A DNA stretch of 64,000 nucleotides from Rhodopseudomonas sp. P2A-2r (GCF_026015985.1 NZ_CP110389.1:3008001-3072000), one strand, 5' to 3'. Positions 33,673-43,891 are shown, counted from the stretch's first letter. Program-made: numbers and translations. Notes: a model not told the origin generated them from the sequence alone.

Positions 33673-36600
33673 ATGGGAATCAATCAGGGGCCGATCAGTC
33701 TCGACCAGAAATACACCCAGGGTTCCGGCCACATCTTCCTGACCGGCATCCAGGCGCTGGTGCGGCTGCCGATGGCTCAGGTCCGCCGCGATCGCGCCGC
33801 CGGTCTCAACACCGCCGCCTTCGTTACCGGCTATCGCGGCTCGCCGCTCGGCGGCTATGACCAGCAACTGATGGCGGCGCGAAAACATCTCGACACCTAC
33901 GGCGTCAAATTCCAGCCGGGCGTCAACGAGGATCTCGCGGCCACCGCAATCTGGGGCACCCAGCAGCTCAATCTCTCCCCCGGCGCCAAGTATGATGGCG
34001 TGGTCGGCATCTGGTACGGCAAGGGGCCGGGCGTCGATCGCTGCGGCGACGTGTTCCGCCACGGCAACGCCGCGGGCTCGGCCAAATTCGGCGGCGTGCT
34101 GTGCCTCGCCGGCGACGACCACGGCGCCAAATCGTCCACCGTGCCGCACCAGTCCGACCACGCCTTCATGTCGGCGCTGATGCCCTATCTCTATCCGTCG
34201 TCGATCCATGAGATGATCGAAATGGGTCTGCTGGGCATCGCTATGTCGCGCTATTCCGGCTGCTGGGTGGGCATGAAGGTGATCACCGAGACGGTGGAGA
34301 CCACCGCGGAGATCGACCTCAACAACGAACTCAAGCCGTTCAACATTCCCACCGATTTCGAAATTCCGCCGAGCGGGTTGAACCTGCGCTGGCCGGACGA
34401 TCGGTACGACCAGGATCGCCGCCTGCAGGACTACAAGGGCTTTGCCGCCATCGCCTTCGCCCGCGCCAACAACATCAACCGCGTCACCATGGATTCGCCG
34501 AATGCCCGGTTCGGCATCATGGCGTCCGGCAAGAGCTATGAGGACGTGCGTCAGGCGCTGCGCGAATTGGGCATCACCGAACAGGTGGCGGCGAAGATCG
34601 GGCTGCGGCTGTACAAGATCGGCATGCCGTGGCCGCTGGAGCCGGAAGGCGTGCGCAGCTTCGCGGTGGGTCTCGAGGAGATCTTCATCGTCGAGGAACG
34701 TCGCGAGATCGTCGAGAACCAGGTCAAGCAGGAGCTGTTCAACTGGCGCGACGACGTGCGCCCGCGCATTATCGGCAAGATGGACGACAAGGATCACCGC
34801 TTCCTTCCGTTCGCCGAGGAACTGAGCGTCGCCAAGGTCGCGACCTCGCTGGTCGATCGTCTGCTGGCCATGGAGATCGATCCGGAGGTGGCCGCGCTGC
34901 TGCGCGCCAAGGCCGATTGGTTTCACGGCCGCGATGCCTCGCAGGTGCAGGCCGTGGTGCCGATCACCCGCACGCCGTATTTCTGCTCGGGCTGTCCGCA
35001 CAACACATCGACCAAGGTGCCGGAAGGTTCACGCGCGCTGGCCGGAATCGGCTGTCACTTCATGACGCTGTGGATGGACCGCAACACCGAGACCTTTACC
35101 CATATGGGCGGTGAGGGCGTGCCATGGACCGGCATCGCACCGTTCACCGACGAAAAGCACATCTTCGCCAATCTCGGCGACGGGACTTACTTCCATTCGG
35201 GCTCGCTGGCGATCCGCCAGTCGATCGCCTCAAAAGCCAACATCACCTACAAGATCCTTTACAACGATGCCGTGGCCATGACCGGCGGCCAGAAGCATGA
35301 CGGCGAGTTGTCGCCGCAGCAGATTACTTTTCAGCTCCACAGCGAGGGCATCCGCGACATCTACCTGGTCTCGGAAAATCCCGACGCCTATCCGGCCGCG
35401 TCCATTGCGCCGGGGACAAAGCTCGCGCATCGCGACGAACTCGACCATGTCATGAAGACGCTGCGCGAGGTGCCGGGCTGTTCGGCCATCGTGTTCGTGC
35501 AGACCTGCGCCGCCGAGAAGCGCCGCCGCCGCAAGAGGGGCACGCTGGAGGATCCACAGCGCCGCGTCATCATCAATCCCGCGGTCTGCGAAGGCTGCGG
35601 CGACTGCTCGGTGCAGTCGAACTGCATCTCGGTGGAGCCGCTGGAAACCGCGCTGGGTCGCAAGCGCACCATCAACCAGTCCAGCTGCAACAAGGACTAC
35701 TCCTGCCTCAAGGGCTTCTGCCCGTCCTTCGTCACCGTCGATGGCGGAAAGTTGAAGCGCAAGACGCCGGTCGAACTCGGCACTATCGGCGCGTTGCCTG
35801 AGCCCTTGCGCCGACCGGGTCTCGAGCGGCCCTACAACGTCGCCGTTGGCGGCGTCGGCGGCACCGGCGTGCTGACCATCGGCGCGCTGCTCGGCATGGC
35901 CGCGCATATCGAGGGCAAGGCCAGCATGATCCTGGACATGTCGGGCCTGGCGCAAAAGGGCGGCGCGGTGCTCAGCCATGTTCGTCTCGCCGAGACCACG
36001 GAGGAGGTGACCTGTTCGCGCATCGTCACCGGCACTGCCGATCTCCTGATCGCAGCCGATGAAGTGGTTGCCGTTGCCAAGGATACGATCGGACTGTGTG
36101 AGGCGGGCCGAACCTTCGGCATCGTCAACACGCATCTGATCCCGATCGCCGATTTCGTGCGCAACCGCGATTTCAATTTCCAGACCCGCCGCGTCAATAA
36201 CGTGCTGGAAGCCTCGTTGAAGAAGGAGTCGACCTTCCTCGATTTCACCAAGGCGGCCGAAGCGCTGCTCGGCGACTCCATCGCCACGAACATGATAATG
36301 ATGGGCTTTGCCTATCAGCAGGGTCTGCTGCCGCTGCAGGCGGCCTCGATCGAGCAGGCCATCGAGCTCAACGGCGTGTCGATCAAGATGAACATGCTGG
36401 CGTTCCAACTCGGGCGCCTGGCCGCCGCCGATCCGGCACGACTGGCGGACATGCTGAAAGGCGCCGACGAAACCATCGCGCCGAAGACGCTGGACGAGAT
36501 GTCACTCGACGAGATCATCGTCCATCGCGGTGCGCTGCTGACCGACTACCAGAATGTCGCTTTGGCCGACCGCTACCGCAAACTGGTGGCGCAGGTGCGC

Positions 36601-37155
36601 GCAGCCTCCGATGGCTATGGCGAGGCGCTGCCGCGCGCGGTCGCCATCAACTACGCCAAACTGCTGGCCTACAAGGACGAGTACGAAGTCGCGCGGCTCT
36701 ACACCGACGGTCGTTTCGAGAAGCAGGTGCGTGACCAGTTCGAGGGCGACTTCAAGATCAACTTCAACCTGGCGCCGCCGATGCTGCCCGGCGTGGATGC
36801 AATGGGCAGGCCGAAGAAGCGCGCCTTCGGCGCATGGATGCTGCCGCTGTTCCGTATCCTTGCCGGGCTGCGTGGCCTGCGCGGTACCGCGCTCGATGTG
36901 TTCGGCTACAGCGCCGACCGCAAGCTCGAACGCGACCTGATCGCCGGCTACGAGAAGGACGTCGCCACCGTGCTGACGCTGCTGTCGCCGCAAACGCTGG
37001 ACATCGCCGTGGAGTTGCTGTCGCTGCCCGACACCATCCGCGGCTATGGCCCGGTGAAGGAGAAGTCGGTGCACGACGCCAAGGCGCGCTACGCGCAGCT
37101 CGCCGCCGATCTCGCCAATCCGCCGCCGGCACCGCGGCAGATCGCAGCGGAGTAG
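33673..37155 (+). CDS. Indolepyruvate ferredoxin oxidoreductase family protein (fused)
   Basis: 1160 residues combining alpha, beta and gamma-type domains of 2-oxoacid:ferredoxin oxidoreductases. The N-terminal pyrimidine-binding domain has FLTGIQALVRLPMAQVRRDR, FVTGYRGSPLGGYD and NEDLAATAIWGTQQ. The TPP domain includes PYFCSGCPHNTSTKVPEGSR, HMGGEGVPWTGIAPF and NDAVAMTGGQKHDGE. A ferredoxin-like patch CEGCGDCSVQSNC begins near residue 638. The gamma domain reads NVAVGGVGGTGVLTIGALLG, LDMSGLAQKGGAVLSHVRLA. It oxidatively decarboxylates aryl pyruvates to acyl-CoA, passing electrons to ferredoxin. It heads a CoA-linked catabolic gene cluster, consistent with aromatic amino acid or phenylpropanoid breakdown. 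Confidence 0.95.
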   Translation: MGINQGPISLDQKYTQGSGHIFLTGIQALVRLPMAQVRRDRAAGLNTAAFVTGYRGSPLGGYDQQLMAARKHLDTYGVKFQPGVNEDLAATAIWGTQQLNLSPGAKYDGVVGIWYGKGPGVDRCGDVFRHGNAAGSAKFGGVLCLAGDDHGAKSSTVPHQSDHAFMSALMPYLYPSSIHEMIEMGLLGIAMSRYSGCWVGMKVITETVETTAEIDLNNELKPFNIPTDFEIPPSGLNLRWPDDRYDQDRRLQDYKGFAAIAFARANNINRVTMDSPNARFGIMASGKSYEDVRQALRELGITEQVAAKIGLRLYKIGMPWPLEPEGVRSFAVGLEEIFIVEERREIVENQVKQELFNWRDDVRPRIIGKMDDKDHRFLPFAEELSVAKVATSLVDRLLAMEIDPEVAALLRAKADWFHGRDASQVQAVVPITRTPYFCSGCPHNTSTKVPEGSRALAGIGCHFMTLWMDRNTETFTHMGGEGVPWTGIAPFTDEKHIFANLGDGTYFHSGSLAIRQSIASKANITYKILYNDAVAMTGGQKHDGELSPQQITFQLHSEGIRDIYLVSENPDAYPAASIAPGTKLAHRDELDHVMKTLREVPGCSAIVFVQTCAAEKRRRRKRGTLEDPQRRVIINPAVCEGCGDCSVQSNCISVEPLETALGRKRTINQSSCNKDYSCLKGFCPSFVTVDGGKLKRKTPVELGTIGALPEPLRRPGLERPYNVAVGGVGGTGVLTIGALLGMAAHIEGKASMILDMSGLAQKGGAVLSHVRLAETTEEVTCSRIVTGTADLLIAADEVVAVAKDTIGLCEAGRTFGIVNTHLIPIADFVRNRDFNFQTRRVNNVLEASLKKESTFLDFTKAAEALLGDSIATNMIMMGFAYQQGLLPLQAASIEQAIELNGVSIKMNMLAFQLGRLAAADPARLADMLKGADETIAPKTLDEMSLDEIIVHRGALLTDYQNVALADRYRKLVAQVRAASDGYGEALPRAVAINYAKLLAYKDEYEVARLYTDGRFEKQVRDQFEGDFKINFNLAPPMLPGVDAMGRPKKRAFGAWMLPLFRILAGLRGLRGTALDVFGYSADRKLERDLIAGYEKDVATVLTLLSPQTLDIAVELLSLPDTIRGYGPVKEKSVHDAKARYAQLAADLANPPPAPRQIAAE

Positions 37156-37197
37156 GGCCGATGCCGCGGGTGTTACGACGACGTAGCCGAACACTCT

Positions 37198-37275
37198 GGT
37201 GTCGTCACCCGGCTTGACCGGGTGACCCATTAGACACCGGCGGCAATGTTTACTGGGTCGCCCGGTCCTGGCGCG
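37198..37275. repeat. Dispersed repeat family D (copy 1)
   Basis: GTGTCGTCACCCGGCTTGAC then CGGGTGACCCATTAGACACC, GGCGGCAATGTTTACTGGGT. The core CACCGxCGGCAxTGTTTACT is shared with the element at 38994-39070. A CACCCGG / CCGGGTG hairpin is evident. It lies between the oxidoreductase and the thiolase gene. Confidence 0.7.
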
Positions 37276-37429
37276 CGATTGCGCGCAGGCCGAGCGACGA
37301 CAGCATTCCATTTCGCAACTGTATTCCGCACTGAGAAATTCGCATCCGCATCGTGAAATGTTGCGCTTGCCAAGGCGTGCCCGACAGGTCAGAAAAACCG
37401 ACAGGGACGTAACGCCAGCGGAGAATTTC

Positions 37430-38578
37430 TTGAGCATCAAGGGCAAGGCCTACATTGCCGGGATCTACGAACACCCGACACGACACGCACCCGATAAGTC
37501 GGTCGCGCAGCTGCATGCCGAAGTCGCCAGGGGCGCGCTTGAGGATGCCGGGCTGACGCACAAGGACGTCGACGGCTATTTCTGCGCCGGCGATGCGCCG
37601 GGCGGCCTCTGGCCGATGGTCGACTATCTCGGGCTGAAGCCGCGACACGTCGATTCCACTGAGACCGGCGGCTGCTCCTACATCATCCATCTCGGCCACG
37701 CCGCGCAGGCCATCGCCGCCGGCAAATGCTCGATCGCCCTGGTGACGCTGGCCGGCAAGCCGCGCACCGGCGTGATGCCGCCGCGCCAGCAGGGCGCCGA
37801 GGCGGATTTCGAGACTGCCTATGGCGCCACCACCCACAATGCCTATGGCATGTGTGCCATGCGCCACATGCACGACTACGGCACCACCAGCGAACAGCTC
37901 GCCTGGATCAAGGTCGCAGCATCCCATCACGCGCAGTGGAATCCCCATGCGATGCTCAAGGATGTCGTCACTGTCGAGGACGTGCTGAATTCGCCCATGA
38001 TCTCCGATCCGCTGCACCGTCTCGACTGCTGTGTGGTCTCAGACGGTGGCGGCGCGATGATCGTGACCACGCCGGAAATCGCCAGGAGCCTGAAGAAGCC
38101 GCTGGTGCGCCTGATCGGCCATGGCGAGGCCATGAAGGGTCCGCGCGGCGGCAAGGATCTCGACCTCACTTACTCCGCCGGCGTGTGGTCTGGCCCGCGC
38201 GCCTTCGAGGAGGCCGGCGTGACGCCGCAGGACATGAAGTACGCCTCGATCTACGACAGCTTCACCATCACCGTGCTGATGCAGCTCGAGGATCTCGGCT
38301 TCTGCAAGAAGGGCGACGGCGGCAAGTTCGTGTCCGACGGCAACCTGATCTCAGGCGTCGGCAAGCTGCCGTTCAACACCGACGGCGGCGGGCTGTGCAG
38401 CAATCATCCCGTCAACCGCGGCGGCATGACCAAGATCCTCGAAGCCGTGCGCCAGCTGCGCGGCGAAGCCCATCCCAAGGTGCAGGTGCCGAACTGCGAT
38501 CTCGCCATCGCCCATGGCACCGGCGGCCTGCTCGGCGTGCGCCACGCCGCCTCGACCGCCATTCTGGAGCGCGTGTGA
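37430..38578 (+). CDS. Thiolase-family protein (acetyl-CoA acetyltransferase / SCP2-type)
   Basis: 382 residues from a TTG at 37430 (MSIKGKAYIAGIYEHPTR), with GGAG upstream. Thiolase fold blocks: VAQLHAEVARGALEDAGLTH, VDSTETGGCSYIIHLGHAAQ with the reactive-Cys position, ALVTLAGKPRTG, DCCVVSDGGGAMIVTTPEIA, ASIYDSFTITVLMQLEDLGF, LPFNTDGGGLCSNHPVNRGG and LAIAHGTGGLLGVRHAAST with the catalytic His. It belongs to the lipid-transfer/SCP2 group that works with a DUF35 zinc-ribbon protein, encoded next with an overlapping start (TGATG). Likely releases acetyl- or propionyl-CoA in a degradation pathway. Confidence 0.9.
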   Translation: MSIKGKAYIAGIYEHPTRHAPDKSVAQLHAEVARGALEDAGLTHKDVDGYFCAGDAPGGLWPMVDYLGLKPRHVDSTETGGCSYIIHLGHAAQAIAAGKCSIALVTLAGKPRTGVMPPRQQGAEADFETAYGATTHNAYGMCAMRHMHDYGTTSEQLAWIKVAASHHAQWNPHAMLKDVVTVEDVLNSPMISDPLHRLDCCVVSDGGGAMIVTTPEIARSLKKPLVRLIGHGEAMKGPRGGKDLDLTYSAGVWSGPRAFEEAGVTPQDMKYASIYDSFTITVLMQLEDLGFCKKGDGGKFVSDGNLISGVGKLPFNTDGGGLCSNHPVNRGGMTKILEAVRQLRGEAHPKVQVPNCDLAIAHGTGGLLGVRHAASTAILERV

Positions 38579-38967
38579 TGACTGAAGCGAAGAAGTATCC
38601 GGCCCCCGTGGGCAATCCCGAGACGCAGCCGTTCTGGGACGCCGCCAAGCAGGGCAAGTTCCTGATCAAGCGCTGCACCGCCTGCGGCGAGGCGCATTAT
38701 TTTCCGCGCTCGATCTGCCCGCTGTGCTTCTCCGACCAGACCGTGTGGGAAGAGAGTTCGGGCGAGGCCGAGATCTACACCTTCAGCCTGATGCGCAAAT
38801 CCGCCACCGGTCCCTATGCCATCGCCTATGTGACGCTGAAGGAGGGCCCGTCGGTGCAGACCAACATCGTCGACTGCGACATGGATACGCTGAAAATCGG
38901 GCAGAAGGTCAAGGTGGTGTGGAAGCCCACCGACGGCGCACCGCTGCCGTTCTTCACGCCGGCGTAG
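38578..38967 (+). CDS. Zn-ribbon OB-fold (DUF35) acyl-CoA-associated protein
   Basis: 129 residues: MTEAKKYPAPVGNPETQPFW, DAAKQGKFLIKRCTACGEAH, then YFPRSICPLCFSDQTVWEES form the rubredoxin-like zinc ribbon (CxxC ... CxxC). The OB-fold part is GEAEIYTFSLMRKSATGPYA and YVTLKEGPSVQTNIVDCDMD. Such proteins bind CoA and form complexes with SCP2-type thiolases, as suggested by the one-base overlap with the upstream gene. It is the partner of that thiolase. Confidence 0.93.
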   Translation: MTEAKKYPAPVGNPETQPFWDAAKQGKFLIKRCTACGEAHYFPRSICPLCFSDQTVWEESSGEAEIYTFSLMRKSATGPYAIAYVTLKEGPSVQTNIVDCDMDTLKIGQKVKVVWKPTDGAPLPFFTPA

Positions 38968-38993
38968 ATGCTTGCAGCTGCCGCACCCTCAGG

Positions 38994-39070
38994 TGTCATC
39001 CCCGCGCATGCGGGGATCCAATAAACACCGACGGCAGTGTTTACTGGGCCCCGCCTTCGCGGGGGCGACA
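38994..39070. repeat. Dispersed repeat family D (copy 2)
   Basis: TGTCATCCCCGCGCATGCGG GGATCCAATAAACACCGACG, then GCAGTGTTTACTGGGCCCCG ... CGCGGGGGCGAC. Inner arms AAACAC / GTGTTT and outer CCCCGCG / CGCGGGGG make a hairpin. It lies between the DUF35 and MaoC genes, so it would be in their mRNA. Confidence 0.75.
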
Positions 39071-39127
39071 ACGGAAAATGTTGAGAGGGCGCCATCATGA
39101 GCGCTGCAAAAAAGGGAGAAACCACCC

Positions 39128-39987
39128 ATGCCGATCAACTACGACGCGCTGATGGCGATGAAGAACATCGGACAGCCTTATGGCTGGACCGATCGCGAGG
39201 TCATGCTCTACGCCTATGGCATCGGCATGGGCGCCGATCCCATGGACGAGAAGGAACTGGCTTTCGTCAATGAAGGCACCTACACGCCGCGGCCGCTGAA
39301 GGTGGTGCCGACCTTCGCGTCGGTGGCCGCTTGGGGGCGGGTCCCGGCGAGATGAACCTGAACAAGTTGATGGTGGTCGACGGCGAACGCGACATCACCT
39401 TTCACCGGCCGCTGCCGGTGGCGGCGAAGATCACCGCCGATTCCAGCGTGCTCGCCGTCTTCGACAAGGGCAAGGACAAGGGCGCGGTGATCCGCCACCA
39501 GACCATCCTGCGCAACGAGGCCGGCGAGGCGCTGGCCACGCTGGTGGCGTCGCGCTTCGCCCGTGGCGACGGCGGTTTCGGCGGTCCCTCTGAGGGCCAG
39601 CCGGAGCCGCACAAGGTGCCGACCCGCGCGCCGGACCAGACCGTCGATATCACCACGCGGCCCGATCAGGCGCTGGTCTATCGCCTGTGCGGAGACCGCA
39701 ACCCGCTGCATTCCGATCCGGAATTCGCCAAGCGCGCCGGCTTTCCACGCCCGATCCTGCACGGCATGTGCACCTACGGTATCACCTGCCGCGGCGTGCT
39801 GCAGACCTATGCCGACTATGATCCGTCGGCATTCAAGCAGCATGCGGTGCGGTTCTCGTCGCCGGTCTATCCCGGCGAGACGGTGACCATGGAGCTGTGG
39901 AAGGACGGCAACGTGGTGTCGTTCGAGGCCAAGGTGAAAGAGCGCAACGTCACGGTGATCAAGAGCGGCAAGACGGTGCTGGCGTAG
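39128..39987 (+). pseudogene. MaoC-like hotdog dehydratase (enoyl-CoA hydratase 2 type), frameshifted
   Basis: The first 70 residues (MPINYDALMAMKNIGQPYGW, ... PLKVVPTFASVAAWG) and the rest (AGPGEMNLNKLMVVDGERDI onward) are in different frames. They join if one G is added to the run GGGGG at 39333-39337. The restored protein of about 286 residues has two hotdog repeats. The second carries the hydratase-2 motif YRLCGDRNPLHSDPEFAKRA, with Asp and His in DRNPLH, and GFPRPILHGMCTYG. It hydrates trans-2-enoyl-CoA and fits the CoA catabolic cluster. I regard the frameshift as more likely an under-called homopolymer than a lost gene. Confidence 0.9.
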
Positions 39988-39999
39988 GCACGGACTGGT

Positions 40000-40151
40000 G
40001 CCCCGGACGCAGCGCAATGCGTCGCGAAGCGACGTGGTGCGCTGCAGATCCGGGGCCGATACGCCGGCGCTTTGGGCGGTCCCGGCTCTGTTGAACGGCA
40101 TATCGGCGATGCAAGGGCATCGCCTGAGATGCCGCATCGCGTCCGGGACAC
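40000..40151. repeat. Dispersed palindromic intergenic repeat, family A (copy 4)
   Basis: GCCCCGGACGCAGCGCAATG ... GGTGCGCTGCAGATCCGGGG then, after a centre with a CGATGCAAGGGCATCG hairpin, ATGCCGCATCGCGTCCGGGA. It has the same outer arms as copies 1, 3 and 5 and lies between the MaoC and aldolase genes. Confidence 0.83.
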
Positions 40152-40214
40152 GAACAGGGGGCGGACAAGCCCGATGTTTCCCTCTAGAATGGTCCCATCC
40201 ATCCACAGAGGCCC

Positions 40215-41174
40215 ATGATGAAACTGACTCCCCAAGCCGCCGGCACCTTTGCCATCGCACCGACCCCGTTCCACGACGACGGCCGTGTCGATGATGCGTC
40301 CATCGACCGGCTGACCGATTTCTATGCCGAGGCCGGCTGCGGCGGCATCACCGTGCTCGGCATCATGGGCGAAGCCCCCAAGCTCGAGGCTGCGGAGGCC
40401 CAGGTGGTCGCCACGCGCTTCGTCAAGCGTGCCGGCAGCAAGATGCAGATCATCGTTGGCGTCTCCTCGCCGGGCTTTGCCGCGATGCGCGCGCTGGCCC
40501 GGGCATCCATGGATGCCGGCGCCGCCGGCGTGATGATCGCGCCGCCGCCGACGCTGCGCACCGACGACCAGATCACCAGCTATTTCAAGCAGGCCGAGGA
40601 GGCCATCGGCTCCGACATTCCCTGGGTGCTGCAGGATTATCCGCTGACCCTCACGGTGGTGATGACGCCGGCGGTGATCCGCAAGATCGTCATGGACTCC
40701 AAGTCCTGCGTGATGCTCAAGCACGAGGACTGGCCGGGCCTCGAGAAGATCTCCGCCTTGCGCGGCTTCCAGAAGGACGGCTCCCTGCGCGAGCTGTCGA
40801 TCCTCACCGGCAATGGCGGGTTGTTCCTCGATTTCGAGATGGAGCGCGGCGCCGACGGCGCCATGACCGGCTATGCTTTCCCGGAACTGCTGGTCGACGT
40901 GGTGAAGCTGTCGAAGCAGGGCAAGCGCGATGAGGCGCACGACCTGTTCGACGCGCATCTGCCATTGATCCGCTACGAGCAGCAGCCAGCCATCGGCCTC
41001 GCCGCGCGCAAGTACGTGCTTCACAAGCGCGGCGCCATTGCCTCGGCCGCGCAGCGCAAGCCCGGCTCGGCGATCACCGCGATGGCCAAGGCGGAGATCG
41101 ACTATCTCTTGTCGCGCGTCGCCCGTTTCGATAAGCGCGCCAACCTGACGCCGCAGGCCAGCGCGGCGGAGTAA
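40215..41174 (+). CDS. Dihydrodipicolinate synthase family aldolase/hydratase
   Basis: 319 residues (or 318 from the second Met). TIM-barrel of the DapA/NAL superfamily. GTFAIAPTPFHDDGRVDDAS is the N-terminus, GGITVLGIMGEAPKLEAAEA stands where canonical members have G-T-T-G-E, and QIIVGVSSPGFAAMRALARA follows. The catalytic Tyr is in PWVLQDYPLTLTVVMT and the Schiff-base Lys in CVMLKHEDWPGLEKI. The altered substrate loop (IMGEAP) argues against true lysine biosynthesis. It probably makes or cleaves a different 2-oxo acid. It follows the catabolic genes in the same direction. Confidence 0.88.
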   Translation: MMKLTPQAAGTFAIAPTPFHDDGRVDDASIDRLTDFYAEAGCGGITVLGIMGEAPKLEAAEAQVVATRFVKRAGSKMQIIVGVSSPGFAAMRALARASMDAGAAGVMIAPPPTLRTDDQITSYFKQAEEAIGSDIPWVLQDYPLTLTVVMTPAVIRKIVMDSKSCVMLKHEDWPGLEKISALRGFQKDGSLRELSILTGNGGLFLDFEMERGADGAMTGYAFPELLVDVVKLSKQGKRDEAHDLFDAHLPLIRYEQQPAIGLAARKYVLHKRGAIASAAQRKPGSAITAMAKAEIDYLLSRVARFDKRANLTPQASAAE

Positions 41175-41181
41175 TAACCTT

Positions 41182-41280
41182 GTAGGATGGGTAGAGAGAG
41201 CAAGCGCGGAAGCGCTTGTTCTCGAAACCCATCGTTGTTGCGAACGTGATGGGTTTCGCTACGCTCTACCCATCCTACAG
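41182..41280. repeat. Dispersed palindromic repeat family B (copy 6)
   Basis: GTAGGATGGGTAGAGAGAGC ... CTACCCATCCTACAG with inner CGAAACCCATC / GATGGGTTTCG arms. It closely resembles the copy at 6501-6618. It separates the aldolase and NUDIX genes. Confidence 0.82.
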
Positions 41281-41321
41281 ATTGAGCATCCCCAAGAATG
41301 CCGATCAGGGAGTGAATTCGA

Positions 41322-42123
41322 ATGGCCAGCGAGCCCGGCGTTGCGCGTCCTGCCTCCACCATCCTGCTGCTGCGGGAAGGCGCGTCGGACGCCATCGAAG
41401 TCTTCATGATGGTGCGGCACTATCAGATCGAGTTTGCTTCCGGCGCGCTGGTGTTTCCCGGCGGCAGCGTCGATGCTGGCGATCACGAGATTATCGGCAG
41501 GCCAGAACTCTATGCCGGCAGCGACGGCCTCGACGCCACGACGCTGAGCTTCCGCATTGCCGCGATTCTGCGAGACTTTCGAGGAAAGCCGCATCCTGCT
41601 GGCGCGGCTGCGCGGATCGGACGACCTGATCCCGGCGGCGCGGGCGGCCGAGATTGCCGACGCCCATCGCGATGCGCTGAACGAAGGCAAGATCAGTTTT
41701 GCGCAGATTCTGGCCGACAATGGCCTGGTGCTGGCGCTCGATCTGCTGGTGCCCTATGCGCACTGGATCACGCCGGAAGGCATGAAGAAACGTTTCGACA
41801 CCTGGTTCTTCCTCGCCGCCGCGCCGCCCGAGCAACTCGGCATGCATGACGGCAAGGAATCCACCGACTCGATCTGGCTGTCGCCGCGCGAGGCGCTGGA
41901 AGGCGGCGACAACGGCCGGTTCACGCTGCCGTTTCCGACCACCCGCAGCCTGATCAAGCTCGGCAAGCAGCCCGGCGTGCAGTCGGCGCTGGACCATGCG
42001 CGCGCCAGCACCATCGTCACCGTCATGCCGGTGGTCAGCCGCGACGGCGACAAGCGCCAACTGCGGATTCCCGCCGAGGCCGGCTACGACGGCGAGGTGT
42101 TTGAGATGACCGGCGCGCCGTAG
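41322..42123 (+). pseudogene. NUDIX hydrolase, frameshifted
   Basis: The N-terminal part (MASEPGVARPASTILLLREG, then FASGALVFPGGSVDAGDHE) is in one frame and the rest, from ETFEESRILLARLRGSDDLI, in another. They meet at about 41565-41573 inside the NUDIX box, which after repair reads GGSVDAGDHE ... AAIxETFEESRIL (G-x5-E ... R-E-x-x-E-E). A one-base insertion or a two-base loss explains it; unlike the other breaks it does not fall in a long homopolymer. The reconstructed protein is about 266 residues, ending FEMTGAP. These long NUDIX proteins are often annotated as acyl-CoA or CoA-pyrophosphatase-like; exact substrate unknown. Confidence 0.85.
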
Positions 42124-42142
42124 GCCGCAGCAAATACAACAG

Positions 42143-42283
42143 CCGTCATCCTGAGGCGCTCGCCTCAGGCGGAGCTCTTGCTCCGCCGCCACGGCGAGCC
42201 TCGAAGGATGCGGCGACGAGCGTCGGAACTTGCGGCCCATCCTTCGAGGCCGTCGCTTACGCGACGGCGCCTCAGGATGACGG
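42143..42283. repeat. Dispersed palindromic repeat family C
   Basis: CCGTCATCCTGAGGCGCTCG ... GCGAGCCTCGAAGGATGCGG, then GCCCATCCTTCGAGGCCGTC ... GGCGCCTCAGGATGACGG. Two nested inverted repeats give a long hairpin. It lies between convergent NUDIX and acyl-CoA ligase genes, where it could help end transcription. Confidence 0.85.
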
Positions 42284-42311
42284 TGGGGTGGGTGTGGCGG
42301 GCTCGGGTAGG

Positions 42312-43891
42312 TTATCCCGCTTTCGCCTGAACCGCCGCCGCGGTGTCATCCCAGAACGGCCGCCGCAATTCGCGTTTCAACACCTTGCCGGCTCCGGACA
42401 ACGGGAACGGTTCGGAGCGCACGTCGATGCTACGCGGGCATTTGTAGCCGGCGATGCGGTCCTTGCAGAACGCCACCAGTTCGGCGGCGTTGAGCTGCGC
42501 GCCGGCCTTGGCGATGACGATGGCGTGCACGGTCTCGCCCCATTGCGGATCGGGAATGCCGATCACCGCGCATTGCGCCACCGCGGGATGCTGCGCCACC
42601 ACGTTCTCCACCTCGATGGAATAGACGTTCTCGCCGCCGGAGATGATCATGTCCTTCATGCGGTCGACGAGGTAGACGTAGCCTTCCTCGTCCATGTAGC
42701 CGCCGTCGCCGGTGTGCATCCAGCCGTCGATCACGGCCTTGGCCGTTTCCTCCGGCCGCTCCCAGTAGCCCATCATCACATTGTCGCCGCGCACCGCGAC
42801 TTCGCCGACCTCACCCGTGCCGACCGGCTTGCGGTCCGGGCCGACGATGCGCACTTCGCAGCCGATGGCGGCGCGGCCGCAGGCGCGCTGCCGGTTCTTG
42901 GCCGTGGCTTCCTCGCCGAAGTGCTGGTGCCAGGGCAGGTGGGTGGCCAGCGGCGACAGTTCGGTCATGCCGTAGAGCTGGTGAAATTCAACGTTCGGCA
43001 GCCCGGCCATGGCGCGGTTGAGCAGCGCCTGGTTGATCGGCGAGGCGCCGTACATGATCTGCTCCATCGAGGAGAGATCGGCGGTGTGGAAATTCGGATG
43101 ATCGGTCAGCATCTGGATCATGGTCGGCACGATCAGGGTCGACGTGACCTTTTCCTTTTCGATCACCTGCATCACCAGTTCGGGGTTGAACATCCGCACG
43201 ATCACGTTGGTGCCGCCGGAGATCAGCTGGGCGAACATGGCGCCGCCATTGGCGACGTGAAACATCGGCGCTGCGTTGAGATAGATCGTGCCGTCCGGCA
43301 GGAATCCCTCGGCCAGCATGTGCAGCGAATTGGCGACGATGTTGCCATGGCTCAGCATCACCCCTTGGAGCGGCCGGTGGTGCCGCCGGTGTAGAAGATG
43401 CCGGCGAGGTCCTCGCGGCCGCGCATGGCGTCGGGCACCGGGGCGCTGCCCGCGACCAGGCGCTCGTAATCATGGGCCTCGGAGGGGCCGGCTACGTCGT
43501 CGGCATGGATCAGTGTCAGCTTCACCGTTGCCGGCATGGCCTTGACGAGGTCGACGCCCATCGCGGCGAAGGTGGCGTCCACCACCAGCGCCGAAGCCCG
43601 GCAATCCACCAGCGAGTCGGCGATCTCGGCTGCGCTCCAGCGCACGTTGGTCGGCACGATCACCGCACCGGCCCAGGCGACGCCGAGATAGAGCTCCAGA
43701 TAGCGGTCGGAATTCAGCATCAGCACCGCCACGCGGTCGCCCGGTTTGAGACCGAGGCCCTTGAGCCCGCCCGCCAGCCGCGCCACGCGGTCGCCGACGT
43801 CACGCCAGCTCCGGCGGCGGCCGCCGTCAACCGTCGCGATGCCCAGCGGATTGGTCTGCAGCACCCGGCGCAGGCCCTGGGTGATATTCAT
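42312..43891 (-). pseudogene. Acyl-CoA synthetase / fatty-acid--CoA ligase, frameshifted
   Basis: The N-terminal third starts at 43891 (MNITQGLRRVLQTNPLGIAT) and ends with the ATP-binding P-loop IFYTGGTTGRSKG. The remainder is in the next frame from MLSHGNIVANSLHMLAEGFL. One C missing from the CCCC run at 43361-43364 (GGGG coding) accounts for it: SKGVMLSHG is restored. Other AMP-forming motifs: YGMTELSPLATHLP, GEVGEVAVRGDNVMMGYW, DGWMHTGDGGYMDEEGYV (Gly/Asp for adenylation), DRMKDMIISGGENVYSIEVE and YKCPRSIDV. Normal length of about 526 residues. It activates a carboxylic acid with ATP and CoA. It is on the opposite strand to the catabolic genes. Confidence 0.92.
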